DNA of 64,000 nucleotides from Rhynchospora pubera (Eukaryota > Streptophyta > Magnoliopsida > Poales > Cyperaceae). The position numbers and the translations under genes are program-made. The first letter of the stretch is position 1, and each line of letters begins with the position of its first letter. This document shows, piece by piece, positions 43,801 through 55,700 of the stretch. Location of the stretch: positions 134,131,657-134,195,656 of the forward strand of contig CM051459.1 of the NCBI GenBank assembly GCA_028095005.1, in the 5' to 3' direction. The notes beneath the pieces were generated by a model. The model was not told the DNA's origin. It did not search any database and worked only from the letters and a program-made list of their open reading frames with translations.

Positions 43801-46800
43801 TCCAACAATTGACCATTTTGTATGTGGAATTTTGGCTTGTGGAATTTTGTGGAGTTTAGAAATTTTATGGAAGAAATATCTTATGTTGCTATAAAGCAAG
43901 ATATTTCTTATTTTTATTCCAGGGACATAAGGCTTCAGCTGCTCCATATACCTGCAAAAATAGGAACAGAAGAATTTGTTATTTATTTTGTTTAAGGGAC
44001 AAATATAGAAAAACCCTCGTTCATCTTTTTAGAAACCGGTAGGATGAACGTGTACCGGTGATAGTAGGTTTTAGGCCAGCACTATCGATAGGCCATTTAT
44101 TTTTTGTGGGAATTTTTGGCTGTGGAAATTTGTGGGGCTTAGGGAAATATTTTGTGGAAGAAATGTCTCATATGGCCACATGGCGAAACATCTCTTGAGT
44201 ATGGGACATGGGATTTTGATAGTCTTCTACAGTCAGCATCTCGTGAGGGAATGTCTTGAATTTCTTCAGGCTGTCATCTCCTCTGTGGAATTTTCTCTGA
44301 CTAAGGCCCATAAAATCTTGGCCCAGTAGGACAAATTACTGTTCCTGTTGGCCCCTTTTCTAGATGGTCAATTCCATAGTAGGTGATGGTCTATCCTGCG
44401 CAAAGTCATTTTCTGTCGGTCTCCGTTCCTGTTGAACGTGTCTCTTGTCGCGATGCTCCTGTCACTTCTTGTCTGCCACTACACTTGGCTTGCATGTGAC
44501 ATACTCCGTTCCTTTTGGGCTACGCTTGACTTTGTGTTCCAAAGGATTGATGACCAACTGACTATATATGGAGGCAAGTTCAGTTGTTCCCCTTTATCAA
44601 CTCTCATTCACTAATCCGTAGCATACACTCTAGCTTCTCTTGACTAGTCTCATGGTTTCCATGGCTGCCATTGTTTCGGTAGTGAAGAGTTTTGTGAGAA
44701 TTATTATGGAGGACTCTCTATGTTTGCCTTTTATCCTTTTTCTTCTTCCATGGCGTTGGAAAATAAGCGTGTGTGGTCCACTCGACCTTGAGTTGCCTGC
44801 TAGGGTTTGTGTAACTCGGGGAATCATCGATCCTTTCGTTATCCTAGAGTTGCTGGCCTTTCTTATGCCGATTTACAGGCTTCGTATATCCATCTTAGGG
44901 TCCCTCTTGATTCTTTGTCTCTTCTCAGCAGGGATTCTTCAGCTGGAGTGAAGGGTGTTGTGGAATCATAATTACCTCGAGCGCTCTTCTTGGCTATCCA
45001 TATACACATTAATCTCGTCCCTTCGAGAATTTCTGTGGATATTGGTATTGGTCCAAGTTCCTTTTGGGTGTCGTGAGAGGATTTCTTCTCTTTCAGCTTT
45101 TCTTTCAGTTATGCACAGGTTTGTTACTTCGACTTTTCTCACTTTTTGGTTTTCCCTTTCTTGTCTTTAACTGATACCTCTTCGCATCTTTTTCAGCAGG
45201 TTCCTTATTATGAGAGGCAAGAAGGTTAACATTGCATATCTGACCATTCTGTATATGCATTGCGCGGTCAGTACTACTCATGCTTCTTTTTCCTTACTGG
45301 TGGAAGAACTCGAGAATTTGCTCAACGGGTACAGTCTATTGGTTGGATCGAGCCTCTCAATGGTACCTTGATTCTTGATCAGCATCACACAATCAACGGC
45401 TCTATCTTGCAACCTGAATCACCCATAATTAATATGAACCACTGGAGGAAAGCTCCCCCTTTCCTGTCGAGGACAGGCTATAGTCTACTTATTGTATAGG
45501 TTTTCCATTTGTTTGGTTGGTGTTTATAGTGTTTGTTCAGGTACTCGGCTCAAGTGAGAAGATCCAATAGATGTATGTTGTATTTGAGTGGTTTATAAGG
45601 AAGGTTTCGAGTTGTACTGGTTGTATCTGTATCTGATATGCATTTAGTTTTGTACTTTCTATGCTATTAACTGTTCGATTTGTGGGGAAGATTCCTTAGC
45701 GCTAAAACTTTTATTTCTGCCATTCGGAAATCTGATCGCAGGTTTGTCCACGGTAGCCTTATAGATCGCAGTGGCTAACACGTCACGGCCGAGTTTATTC
45801 TTGCGCCTTTGATCTTTTTCGTCTTCTAACGCTAGTATCATGCGACACCTTTGTTGGAAGAATTAGTCGTGTGAATCCTCAGATACCCGATGGGACAGTT
45901 GATCGTTTTCTGTTTCAAGAGATCGGAATTGTCCCTTAGTAGTTTAACCAATCGGGTCAACAGGTCGCGCTGGCTTTGGTTATCAGGGGATTAGGGTAGT
46001 GGATTGATATCCAGGGATTTCAGTCATCAGGGATTTCAGTCATCAGGGGTTAGGGTAGTGGGTCGGCACCCATGAATTTTCAGGTAATCGAACTCCATCT
46101 TATTTCCTGATATCAAGTTGGTGGGACACGGTGTTTGATCCTGGTAACCCTGATCACGAAAATAATTCATTCCTGATGAACCATGATGTCGGTTATTTTA
46201 TCTCAACCTTGTTGATCACCCATTTTTCGGCTAAGACTTAATGACTCTGTTGTGATTCTTGATTCATGGGTATTCTTCCTGATTAGGTTCATGGTAGCTC
46301 CGTATTTCTGGTTTCAAAGCCACTTTAATGAGTATGCCCGGGCGTAGGAGGGTGCTTTAGGCATCATATGCACAATTTGCTCGAACGTTTCACATGTCAG
46401 AGTTAGAGCTTCGCTAGGAGGCTAAAATTGCGAGCGTGATTGATTCATCTTCTCCATGGTGCAACATCTTATTCTGATGGAAAAAAAAGCCGATGAGAGA
46501 TGACGAATATTTCTGCGATTCCATCCATTGTGACCTTCTTTTTGATCTTTGTGAAACTTCGGGAGTTTTTGTGGATAACAAGAATGCACATCTGTTTGTG
46601 CTCCTTTGGGCTAATTAGAGGGACTCTTTCGGTGCTGTGATAAAATCCCTCAAACTAACACTGAACCATTCAGGGTTTTAGAAGCTCCATCATCATCAAT
46701 CGCACGAGTCCGGAGTCTGTCTTGTGTCTTTGGGGTGATGAAAGGAAAGGTAGAGTCTTTTGCTGGTAAAATTTTGTTGACCCGATAAGTCGAGGATTTG

Positions 46801-47479
46801 GCTTTCTGGTCATCTTTGTCCTTTTCTGTAATGGGATGGATTTCTCCGGGTCGAATTCGAGTAATCAAATCTCTTCCGATTTTTTCGTTACTGACCCGGT
46901 GGGGTTTCGGTTGTGAATTCACCATCTCAGGGTACCAATTAGGCTAGGCGGTGAAACGGAATTGGTCTTACTCGGGTTGGCACTTAGTCCCCAGGTAAGT
47001 TGGTGCAGAGCGTGCTAAGGCCCATAAAGAAAGGTGGTAGAGTAGATGAAGGATGATCACGTTTTAACTAGATTCTGTTCAAAGGGTTTGTCCGATTGGT
47101 GATCGGCGAGACGAGGTGGAGGCACTCTCGATTGCTGATCAGGTATCCGTAGAATTGATCCATGTTATTGTTGAAATCAACGATGAATATGGAAGGTGAC
47201 CCTACTGCCGATAGAATTAGCTTACACTCATCTGAATGGACACCAGACGAGGTGAAGCAAGGTTACATCCGACTATGAGCCGGATACGTATGATAGGGCT
47301 GATCTCTGAAGCGAGGTGTGCAAAAGGATGGGGTTGACCTCGGTTGAGCTTGTTCTGGGGCCAGGGGTTTTCCAGAATAAGCTAGTCTGCACTGGGGGCA
47401 CCAGGGTAGACTGTAGTGAAGTGGAAAAGCATTTGATTGATAATATTTTTTTTGAGTCGGATCCATATTGGGTCCTGCA
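40854..47479. other. Retroelement region (LTR remainder and internal), no coding domain recognised
   Basis: It includes a strong pyrimidine tract at 43080-43180 and several 60-118-codon open frames without family motifs. One (43299-43535, +) has a hydrophobic segment FYFFWLPVIVVLGAVAF but no further support. A small duplication (GGGATTTCAGTCATCA, near 46015-46050) is present. I looked for reverse transcriptase and integrase signatures and saw none. Confidence 0.5.
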
Positions 47480-47900
47480 AGTAAACAGAACAAACTGGTC
47501 AGCTGGGTCCCTTGGGTAGTCCAGACAGTTGATTTGCTCCGGGCTTTCAGGTATTCCAACACAAATTACGACAACGTTGATAAAGTCAAATAGGCGGGTG
47601 AAGTTGATCTCAGTTTAGTCCGCACTGGGTCCTTGGGTAAGCCAGAACAAACCGTTCTGCTGGGTCCCTTGGGTAATCCAACATCCGATCTGCCGGGTCC
47701 TTCAGGTATTCCAACACTTTCCGCATTGAAACCAACCACGTCGGCAGGGAAATAGGTTAATAGAGTTGATCTCAGTTTAGTCCGCACTGGGTCCTATGGG
47801 TAAGCTAATACAAACCGGTCTGCCGGGTCCCTTGGGTAGTCCAACGGTTGATTCGCACCAGAGCCCATAGGTATTCCAACACATTCCGCAGTGATACCAA
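47480..47900. repeat. ~190-bp tandem duplication in the retroelement interior
   Basis: Two units share TTGATCTCAGTTTAGTCCGC and AGGTATTCCAACAC blocks, plus a GGGTCCCTTGGGTA motif. A third, partial unit precedes them. Confidence 0.7.
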
Positions 47901-48649
47901 CCATGTCAGTAGAAAATAGGTTAATAGGTAGGTTGATTTTTTGTTTCCACTTCGTGTGATGAGGTCAATAGGATAGTAGGTGTAGCACAACCCTGCTGCT
48001 AGCAGAATCATCCTGGTTTGTTGTTTTTTTCCATTTTTTTTTTCGACAGTCGAGTAGGGATGGGTGATGTTGATTTCAGTGGGATTGATCAGAAAAGGTA
48101 ATGGATCCTTTGAACTGAAGTTGATGTTGATGTGATCAGGTGAGAATTGGCTTTGGAAAGGGCATAATCTTCCTAGGCTTGTCTGATTACAAATCAGACG
48201 AGATGGGGCGAAGATGCTCGTGGTCTTGGCTCTGACTTGTGATGCATGGATTTCCTTCATTCTCTTTAGTCAGGGGAGGTTTCGGTTTGTTGACCTCAGA
48301 ATAGTGCCTTCACACTATTTGGTCAGAGGTTGCTCAATTCCGGATTCTAGTTAGACAGGTATTAAGGTGTATTTGGTTGCGGTTGGGGGAGCTTTTGATC
48401 CAAATCATCCGGGAGGCGGAAGATTAGGGTCATTTGTGTTTCGTGTAGCCCACTATCCAGGGTCGATTGAAATCGTCCTATTTTAATGGGTTACAGGGAG
48501 TTTTTGGACCTGGGTTTGTTTGAAGGGGAAGTATTGGGATAGCCGGGGAAGTCTGTGGCTCAAGGTTTGAGGTTTCAAGGGAAGAGAAGACCAAGGTCAT
48601 CATCTTTTCATGTGACTCAAAATTAGGGGTTCCTGGCTTAAATCCCAGG
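47901..48649. other. Retroelement interior, no feature recognised
   Basis: Single-copy-looking internal sequence between arrays. The minus frame 48260-47805 (151 codons) has no motif. Confidence 0.4.
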
Positions 48650-49990
48650 AAATCCTTTCCTTGTTGGGTCTCTTTTTGGTTTCTTGAGGGATAGCTCTCA
48701 GGATATCTCCTCCTGCCCCCTGCCTTCCTTTAAGGGGAGGTTGGAGTGGTGAAGAGTCCAGGTCTGGGAAAAAAAGGCGGAGGTCCTTGTTCCCAAAAGC
48801 TTTTATCCAGTGTTGGGGGTTCCAAGTCAGGCGTCTCCTGAGGTGGCACTCCGGTGGGACTTCTGGTGATTAGGACGATTGCGGCATGGGTACTCCATGT
48901 TGGTTATCCCTGAGGTAAATTGTCGGGGTTATTGAAGAGAGAAAATTCTTTCTTTGTCGAGCCCCCATTTTAGTCTTTTCAGGGATAGTTCTCAGGTTGT
49001 TTCCTGTCGTCTCCCTCTTTCGAAGGGAGGTTGAAGGAAGCGTCCGGCGTTAGAGTTCCGAACCAGGCATCTGCTGAGGTGGCACTCCGGTGGGACTTTG
49101 GTGGTTGGAGTAGTCACGGTGCGACCACTTCATGTTGGTTGCTCCTGAAGGAACTCGTCGGGGTCACTGGAGAGAAAATCTTTCCTTGTTGAGGCCCTTC
49201 TAGTTTCTTCAGGGATAGCTCTCGGTTGTTCCCTGTCGTCTCCCTCTTTCAAAGGGAGGTTGGAGGAAGTGTCCAGCATTAGGGTTCCGATTCAGGCATC
49301 TCTTGAGGCGGCACTTCGGTGGGACTTTTCCGGAATTAGGGTAGCTAAGGTGTGACTGCTTCTTGTTGATGCTCTCGGAGTAACTCGTTGAGGTTATTGG
49401 GTTTCACGAGTTCTCTCCTGGTCGAGTTCGTTTTGTCTCTTCAGGGATAGCTCTCGGTCGTTCCCTGTCATCTTCCTTCCTTTGGAGGGAGGCTGAGGTG
49501 ATTGGGACTTTCTTCTTCCAAGGCATCCTGGTTTGGGGAACTGATTGGAATCCGGGTGCTGATGGCGACTCTGCTGATTCCATGGTTTGGGGTGTTCCCC
49601 GAGATAGTGTTCCGGTGGGACTTCTTGCAACTAGAATAGCTATAGCATAGCCACTCTATGCTGGTTATCCTTGAAGCAGATGTCAGGTTATCGGTTCTCA
49701 AGAAAGGGAAATTCCTTCTTTGTAGAGTTCCTTTTAGTTTCTTCAGGGATCGCTCTCGGTTGCCCCCTATCATCTTGTTTCCTTTGAGGGGAGGTTGAGG
49801 CGGTTGAGACTTTCCTTCTCCGAAGTGTCCTGGGTTGGGAAATGGAAGGAGTCTGTCTTCTGGTAGCGATCCTGTGTGATTCTGGTGCTTGTTAGATTTT
49901 CGAGTCAGACATTCTCTGAGATAGCGTTCCGGTGGGACCCTATGTGATCGGAACATAGTCAATCCTCCATCAAGGGCTATCAGAGTATTC
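48650..49990. repeat. Five diverged 230-300-bp tandem units
   Basis: The marker AGGGATAGCTCTC (with small variants) occurs at about 48687, 48981, 49211, 49443 and 49745. Each is followed by a GGGAGGTTG..-type block and, about 100 bp later, GGTGGGACTT. The units differ by substitutions and indels, so this array is older than the insertion itself. Confidence 0.75.
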
Positions 49991-50096
49991 TTATCATGTC
50001 GAGCGAACTAACAAGACTGGGGAGATTTGGCCTGATTACTGAAGTCGATGCTGTCAGTCAAGGCTTGTCAGGTATTTGGGGGTGTGGTGTGTGGTG

Positions 50097-50890
50097 CCCT
50101 CAATGATCCCTAAGGCTGGTTGAACCCTAAGGCCTTTTCATTGGGCGGTTGGATTGTCGGGGACGTCGGCTGTCTCTTCTCCATCGGTTGCTGGGCAGAG
50201 CCAGGGTTCTTCTGGTTGACCACGGTGGGTTGCGAGCGAGTGACCTCCAAGACTGGTTTGGTGCTACAAGACAAGATTTGTCGAGCACCGGGGAGTGCCC
50301 TCAATGATCCCTAAGGCTGGGTGAACCTTAAAGCCTTTTCATTGGGCGGTTGAATTTATCGAGGATGTCGGTTGTCTCTTCTCCATCGGTTGCTGGGCAG
50401 AGCCAGGGTTCTTCTGGTTGACCACGGTGGGTTGCGAGCGAGTGACCTCCAAGACTGGTTTGGTGCTACAAGACAAGATTTGTCGAGCACCGGGGAGTGC
50501 CCTCAATGATCCCTAAGGCTGGGTGAACCTTAGAGCCTTTTCATTGGGCGGTTGGGTTCGTCGAGGATGTCGGTTGTCTCTTCTCAACCAGTTGCTGGGC
50601 AGAGCCAGGGTTCTTCTGGTTGACCACGGTGGGTTGCGAGCGAATGACCTCCAAGACTGGTTTGGTGCTACTAGACAAAGATTGTCGAGCACCGGGGAAT
50701 GCCCTCAATAATCCTTAAGGCCGGGTGAACCTTAAAACCTTTTCATTGGGCGGTTGGGGTGAATTTCCACTGCCTGTACATTCAGAAGCCACACAGTCTT
50801 CCTCAATACTAGCTGTGGTTTGAGACTCTAGTCCTTAGAGGGATTCATAGGACATGGTCTCTGGTGCTACAAGACATGGTTAGTCGAGCA
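50097..50890. repeat. ~202-bp tandem array, three full units plus partials
   Basis: Units starting CCCTCAATGATCC at 50097, 50298, 50500 and (CCCTCAATAATCC) 50702 give periods of 201, 202 and 202. Each ends with TCGAGCACCGGGGAGTGCC. The fourth unit degenerates, and a last end-like piece is at 50883. Confidence 0.88.
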
Positions 50891-50984
50891 CCGGGGTGTG
50901 CCCTCAGACGCCACAGAGGCTTAAACTTCATGGGGCACCTTTTTTTTTCTCTCTTTTTTTATTTTTTTGCTCTTTTTTTATTAT

Positions 50985-51150
50985 TATTTCTTCTTATACA
51001 TAATCGGACCGCTAGGCTGTCATTCCGTATTTTCTTCGAGGGAGAAGGCATACTCCACCCCGTAGACTAGGGTTTACGCCTTTTCTGCTTGTGATGGGAA
51101 TCGAACCTGCCACCTTTAGGATAACGGCGGGGCCACTGACCATTTGTGCT
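50985..51150 (-). repeat. tRNA-like (SINE-like) segment inside the retroelement
   Basis: On the minus strand, GGTTCGATTCC (51097-51107) is a good polymerase III B box. GGTCAGTGGCC about 35 bp upstream could be a weak A box. This may be a nested SINE or chance similarity. Confidence 0.3.
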
Positions 51151-51324
51151 GGGTCTATTTGTCCGCAATCATGATGTTTTGTTTATAGTTGCTCGGCTTC
51201 TCACTGTAGCACTTCCCTATGCTTTACAGAGTAACGATTTTCGGATAATAGCTGGTTTGACTTTGACTGTTGAATTATGGTGGAGGCATGGGCTGTTTGC
51301 TTTCTGTTAGGCCAGGATACCAAA

Positions 51325-51985
51325 CTTGGGATGACTAGTCCGGTATCATCTGGTGGTTTGTAAAGGTTTCTTGGACTGGGTTGAGACATCAGGCTAACAG
51401 GTCGTCTGATATCATCTAGGGGTTTGGGAAAATTCCGGCTCAAAGACATGAGGGTTTCCAGTCTCAAGTCGGGTTGGGACACCAGTCTTACGGGTCGCCT
51501 GATATCAGCTAAGGTTTGGGGGTAGTTTTAGACTGAAGACGTGGAGGTTTTCGATCCAGGGTTGGATTAAGATACCAGACTCACGGGTCATCTGATATCA
51601 CCTAAGGGTTTGAAGGGTTTCGGACTGTAGACGTAGGTGCTTCCAATCCGGGGTAGGATTAAGATACCAGACTCACGGGTCGTCTGATATCACCTAGGGT
51701 TTGGAGGGTTTCGGACCGTAGACGTAGAGGCTTCCAATCCGGGGTAAGATTGAGATATCAGACTCACGAGTCATCTGATATCACCTAGGGTTTGGAGGGT
51801 TTCGGACCGTAGACGTAGAGGCTTCCAATCCGGGGTAGGATTAAGATATCAGACTCACGGGTCGTCTGATATTACCTAAGGGTTGAAGGGTTTCGGACCG
51901 TAGACGTAGATGCTTCCAATCCGGGGTAGGATTAAGATACCAGACTCACGGGTCATCTGATATCACCTAAGGTTTGGGTTTCGTC
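51325..51985. repeat. ~90-bp tandem array, about seven units
   Basis: The phrase CACGGGTCRTCTGATATCAC recurs about every 90 bp (about 51391, 51490, 51581, 51677, 51766, 51857, 51946). Blocks ACCGTAGACGTAGAGGCTTC and CCAATCCGGGGTAGGATTAA lie between them. Inner units are nearly identical, outer ones more diverged. Confidence 0.88.
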
Positions 51986-52205
51986 ATGAGAGGCTGGAGT
52001 GAGACCATCAGCCCAACATTCTGCATTTACCATCAAGCCCCATGATCGAAGTCGGTTGCCTTCGTCAGTACCGTCAGGTTGTGCTCTCGCATAGGTAAGC
52101 TCGAATCTGGATGCCCGCACGAGGTGTTTTTTTTTATTATAATTTTTTATTTATATATTTACTTATTAATTTACAGGGTGATGTTTGGTGTGTTACTGCC
52201 CCCAA

Positions 52206-52747
52206 TCATATTGTCGAGATGCCTTGGTGAGGTGCTGGATCTTGTAGGACGTGCCATGGGAGTTTCAGTTCTCCTTTCGTGAACTTGTCTTCAACCCAAT
52301 CCTTGAACATGCAGCAATCCTCAATTGCATGACCAAGAACCCTATGATATAGGCAGAAATCGGGTTTGTTGAACTGATATTCTTCTTCGGGGCGCCTGCA
52401 CTTGGGTAGTGGCAAATTGCACTGCATGGCTAGGCTGAAGATTTCAGTGGTTGCGTCTCTGCGAAAAGAGTAAGGCTTTTCTTTCCCCTAGTGACAGTTT
52501 TACTTTCTGGGATCCATGGTTTCCAACAGCCTCAGGCTCTTCTACCGTTGGCATCCCTTCTCTTTGGGAGACCCGAGTACGCTTTGCTCTGTTTCTGTGT
52601 CTCTTGGGGCTCCGTTGTTTGACTTGCTTTTGGGGTATAGTCAGTGGGTCGCCATTTGTTCCCAGTATATACCCTAGCAATTCTTGAGTTTCGGCGTTCT
52701 TTTCCGAGAGCGCCTCCATCTCTTGGCATTTGTTCCCAGTATATACC
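52206..52747 (-). pseudogene. Second, frame-broken copy of the gag knuckle module
   Basis: Downstream of the long ORF's stop, the minus strand encodes FCLYHRVLGHAIEDC, the same CX2HX4HX4C knuckle as in the long ORF, followed by an FKDW..-type helix. It is preceded in another frame by a segment resembling the region upstream of the first knuckle. The two parts are out of frame near 52455, and a stop follows ..GISTI at 52206. The module was evidently duplicated and then decayed. Confidence 0.7.
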
Positions 52748-52777
52748 CTAGCCATTTGTTCCCAGTATATACCCTAG
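52651..52777. repeat. Three copies of a 26-bp sequence at the gag C-terminus
   Basis: CATTTGTTCCCAGTATATAC plus CCTAG occurs at about 52653-52677, 52727-52751 and 52753-52777. The last two are immediately adjacent. The junction of the adjacent pair creates the TAG stop of the long minus ORF. Confidence 0.85.
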
Positions 52778-55700
52778 CAATTCTTGCAGTTCTTGATTTC
52801 TTTGGCACAATTGTTCAATCGTGTGATTCATCATACTGTACTCATGATGCACTTCCTTACTTCTCTGTAAAAGTGCCATGAGTTGTCTTCCTTGTTCTTG
52901 TAGATGCATGATGACATTCAAGGTTTCTTGCCCCCTGTTGGCTTGTTGTAGCATTCCCTCAGACTCCACTGTCACGGATATAACCTTCCCAATCTTATCA
53001 TCACAGTAGGTGTCCCTTTTCTGAGTTTCCGCTAGGCTTTCTTGAGACAGACCTTTTTCCCTTTCAGAGGTAGTTTCCTTGGTTTCCATTACTACAGGAA
53101 CGATTTCTTTGGTTTCACTATCATGGTTTTGTGTGTCCTTTATCTGTGCGTCCCCACTTATAATGACACATGCTAAACCTCTTTCCGTTTCTTGACTCTC
53201 GTTGCTTGTTTCGATGGTGCATGTCGGATTTTCTCTGAATGGGTTTCCTTTTGTCTCACGAGTGGCCTTGTCAGACTTCAGTAGGATTGGGTTAGTTCCG
53301 CTATCCTGACCTTGTGTTTCTTCCTCAGCTTCTTCATATGACCCAATGGCGTGTACTGTGAAGATTTCTGAGTTACAAGGCTCATGTGGTGCAAGCTCTT
53401 GCCTTTCATTCCTGGCAAGCGTTATTCTGCCTAACTGGACCTGTTCTTCCAGCCAGTCCTTGAACACCCAACAGTCTTCGATTCTATGTTCTAACACCCT
53501 ATGATATAGGCAAAAGACTGGACTGTCGGATTGTTCCATTTCTTCAGGACGCTTGCTCGGTGGTAACCGAAGGTCACCTTGCATGGCTTGCTTGAAAAGT
53601 TCAGGGACTGCTTCCTTTCGGAATGAGTAGGGTTTGCTGGATAACTCTACCACTGATAAGAGCCGTTTGGGGTTGTCATAACTGCGATCTCGCGGAATGC
53701 TAACATTTCTATCGCTCGAGACTTTCAAACTTTTGCTGGAAGAGGGTTCTTTGGAATCTCGAACTCTCTTGAGTTTTGTCTTCTTTTCCCGATTTTCATG
53801 ATGATGTGACCTTGCATATGAGCCCAAGCATTCATAATCTGATACCGCTGCGAGCAAAGCACCAAATCTGGTAATGTCTCTTGTTCTAAAAAATGATTTA
53901 ATCGGTCCCTCTATGTTCTTCATCATCATTATTACACCCAGGTAATCGGGAATTCGACTTTGACAATGCAAACTCATTTTCCACCATCGGATGATGTAAT
54001 CTCTGATAGATTCTGCCTCTAATGGCTTTTCCCTTGCCATATCATCCATTGTAATTCTTTGGGTAAATACCGCAAATGTCGAACAAAATAAATTTGCCAT
54101 TGTCTCCCAAGTATTGACACTATTCTCCTTTAACGAAGCGTACCAGTCGAGTGCCGGTCCTATCAGGCTTAAATGAAATTGTCGCAACAGCAGAATTTTG
54201 TTGTGTGTCGTATCACCACATGCAGCTGTAAATCTGGACAGATGTTGTTTAGGACACGTTCTATCCTTTCCGCTGAATAGTTGAAACTGTGGTCTGATAT
54301 ATCCTTTGGGGTAAGGCACCAAGTCATACTCCTTGGGATAGGGGTTTGCACATTCCCTTGTGCGTTGGGTAGAGGGAGATGTTATGACTTCAGGCTTCAT
54401 TGTCCCTTCCGTCTTTCTCCTAGTGTCTTCCCGTATTTCAAGAGGTGCACTGAGTGGCTCTGTGAGTTCTTCAGCTTTTCTTGTCGAGGAGACGACTTTC
54501 AAAGGGCTGAACTCTGTCCTGGTGGCATCCATTTCGCGGGAGAACATCTCTGTTGACTCTGTTTGGACCGGACGGTTTGCGTTGGCGCGCGATGTTCCAA
54601 TTTCTTCGGTCTCTTGCCCTATTGGCGCAAACCGATTGTTGTCATGGTCTCCACAGGGCGTTCTTGAGTTGGGGTCCTTCTCATTCTTTGAAGATTCCCT
54701 TGAGTATCTCGAGACGGTCAACTCCCTATCATCCTTTTCGCTGGAATGGAGTCTTTCACCCTTCTTGTGATGAAAATATGATCCTTCATCACCTCGGGAT
54801 ACTATTCCATCATTTTCCTTGTGGTGGCCCCCAGTGTCGGTACTAACGACGAAGACTGAGTTGTTGAGTTCTTCCTTCCCAACGGGCTCCACTGTTGGAT
54901 CTGATTTGGACATGTATGGGCTTACATCCTTCGTTTGCTCTGAGACAACTCTTCCAGGGAGCGACTTCTGAGGTAATATCTGGAATGCCTGGTGATGGCC
55001 TCTTGTGTCAGGGCTGACGGTGAAGGCCAGATTGTTGGGTTCTTTGTTTCCGATGAGGTCCATTACTGGGCTCGTCTTGGATGTGGACGGACTTACATCA
55101 CTCGCTCGCTTTGGGACAACCCTTCCAAGGAGTGGGTCCTGGGGCGGCTTCTGGAATGCCAGTTGGTGGCCTCCTGCATCAGGGTTGGCAGTGAAGGCCT
55201 GGTTGTTGGCTTCCTTGGTTCCAATGAGCTCCATTACTGGGCTCGTCTTGGATGTGGACGGACTTACATCTCTCGCTCGCTTTGGGACAACCCTTCCAAA
55301 GAGTGGTTCCTGGGGCGGCTTCTGGAATGCCAGTTGGTGGCCTCCTGCATCAGGGTTGGCAGTGAAGGCCTGGTTGTTGGCTTCCTTGGTTCCAATGAGC
55401 TCCATCACTTGGCTCGTCTTGGATGTGGACGGACTTACATCTCTCGCTCGCTTTGGGACAACCCTTCCAAGGAGTGGGTCCTGGGGCGGCTTCTGGAATG
55501 CCAGTTGGTGGCCTCCTGCATCAGAGTTGGCAGTGAAGGCCTGGTTGTTGGCTTCCTCGTTTCCAATGAGCTCCATTACTGGGCTCGTTTTGGATGTGGA
55601 CGGACTTACATCTCTCGCTCGCTTTGGGACAACCCTTCCAAAGAGTGGTTCCTGGGGCGGCTTCTGGAATGCCAGTTGGTGGCTTCCTGTGTCAGGGTCG

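Noticed and set aside
41000..52000. Possible reverse transcriptase or integrase region
   Set aside because: I looked at minus and plus frames for the YxDD and zinc-binding/DDE contexts and found only short frames without motifs. A sensitive profile search would be decisive.
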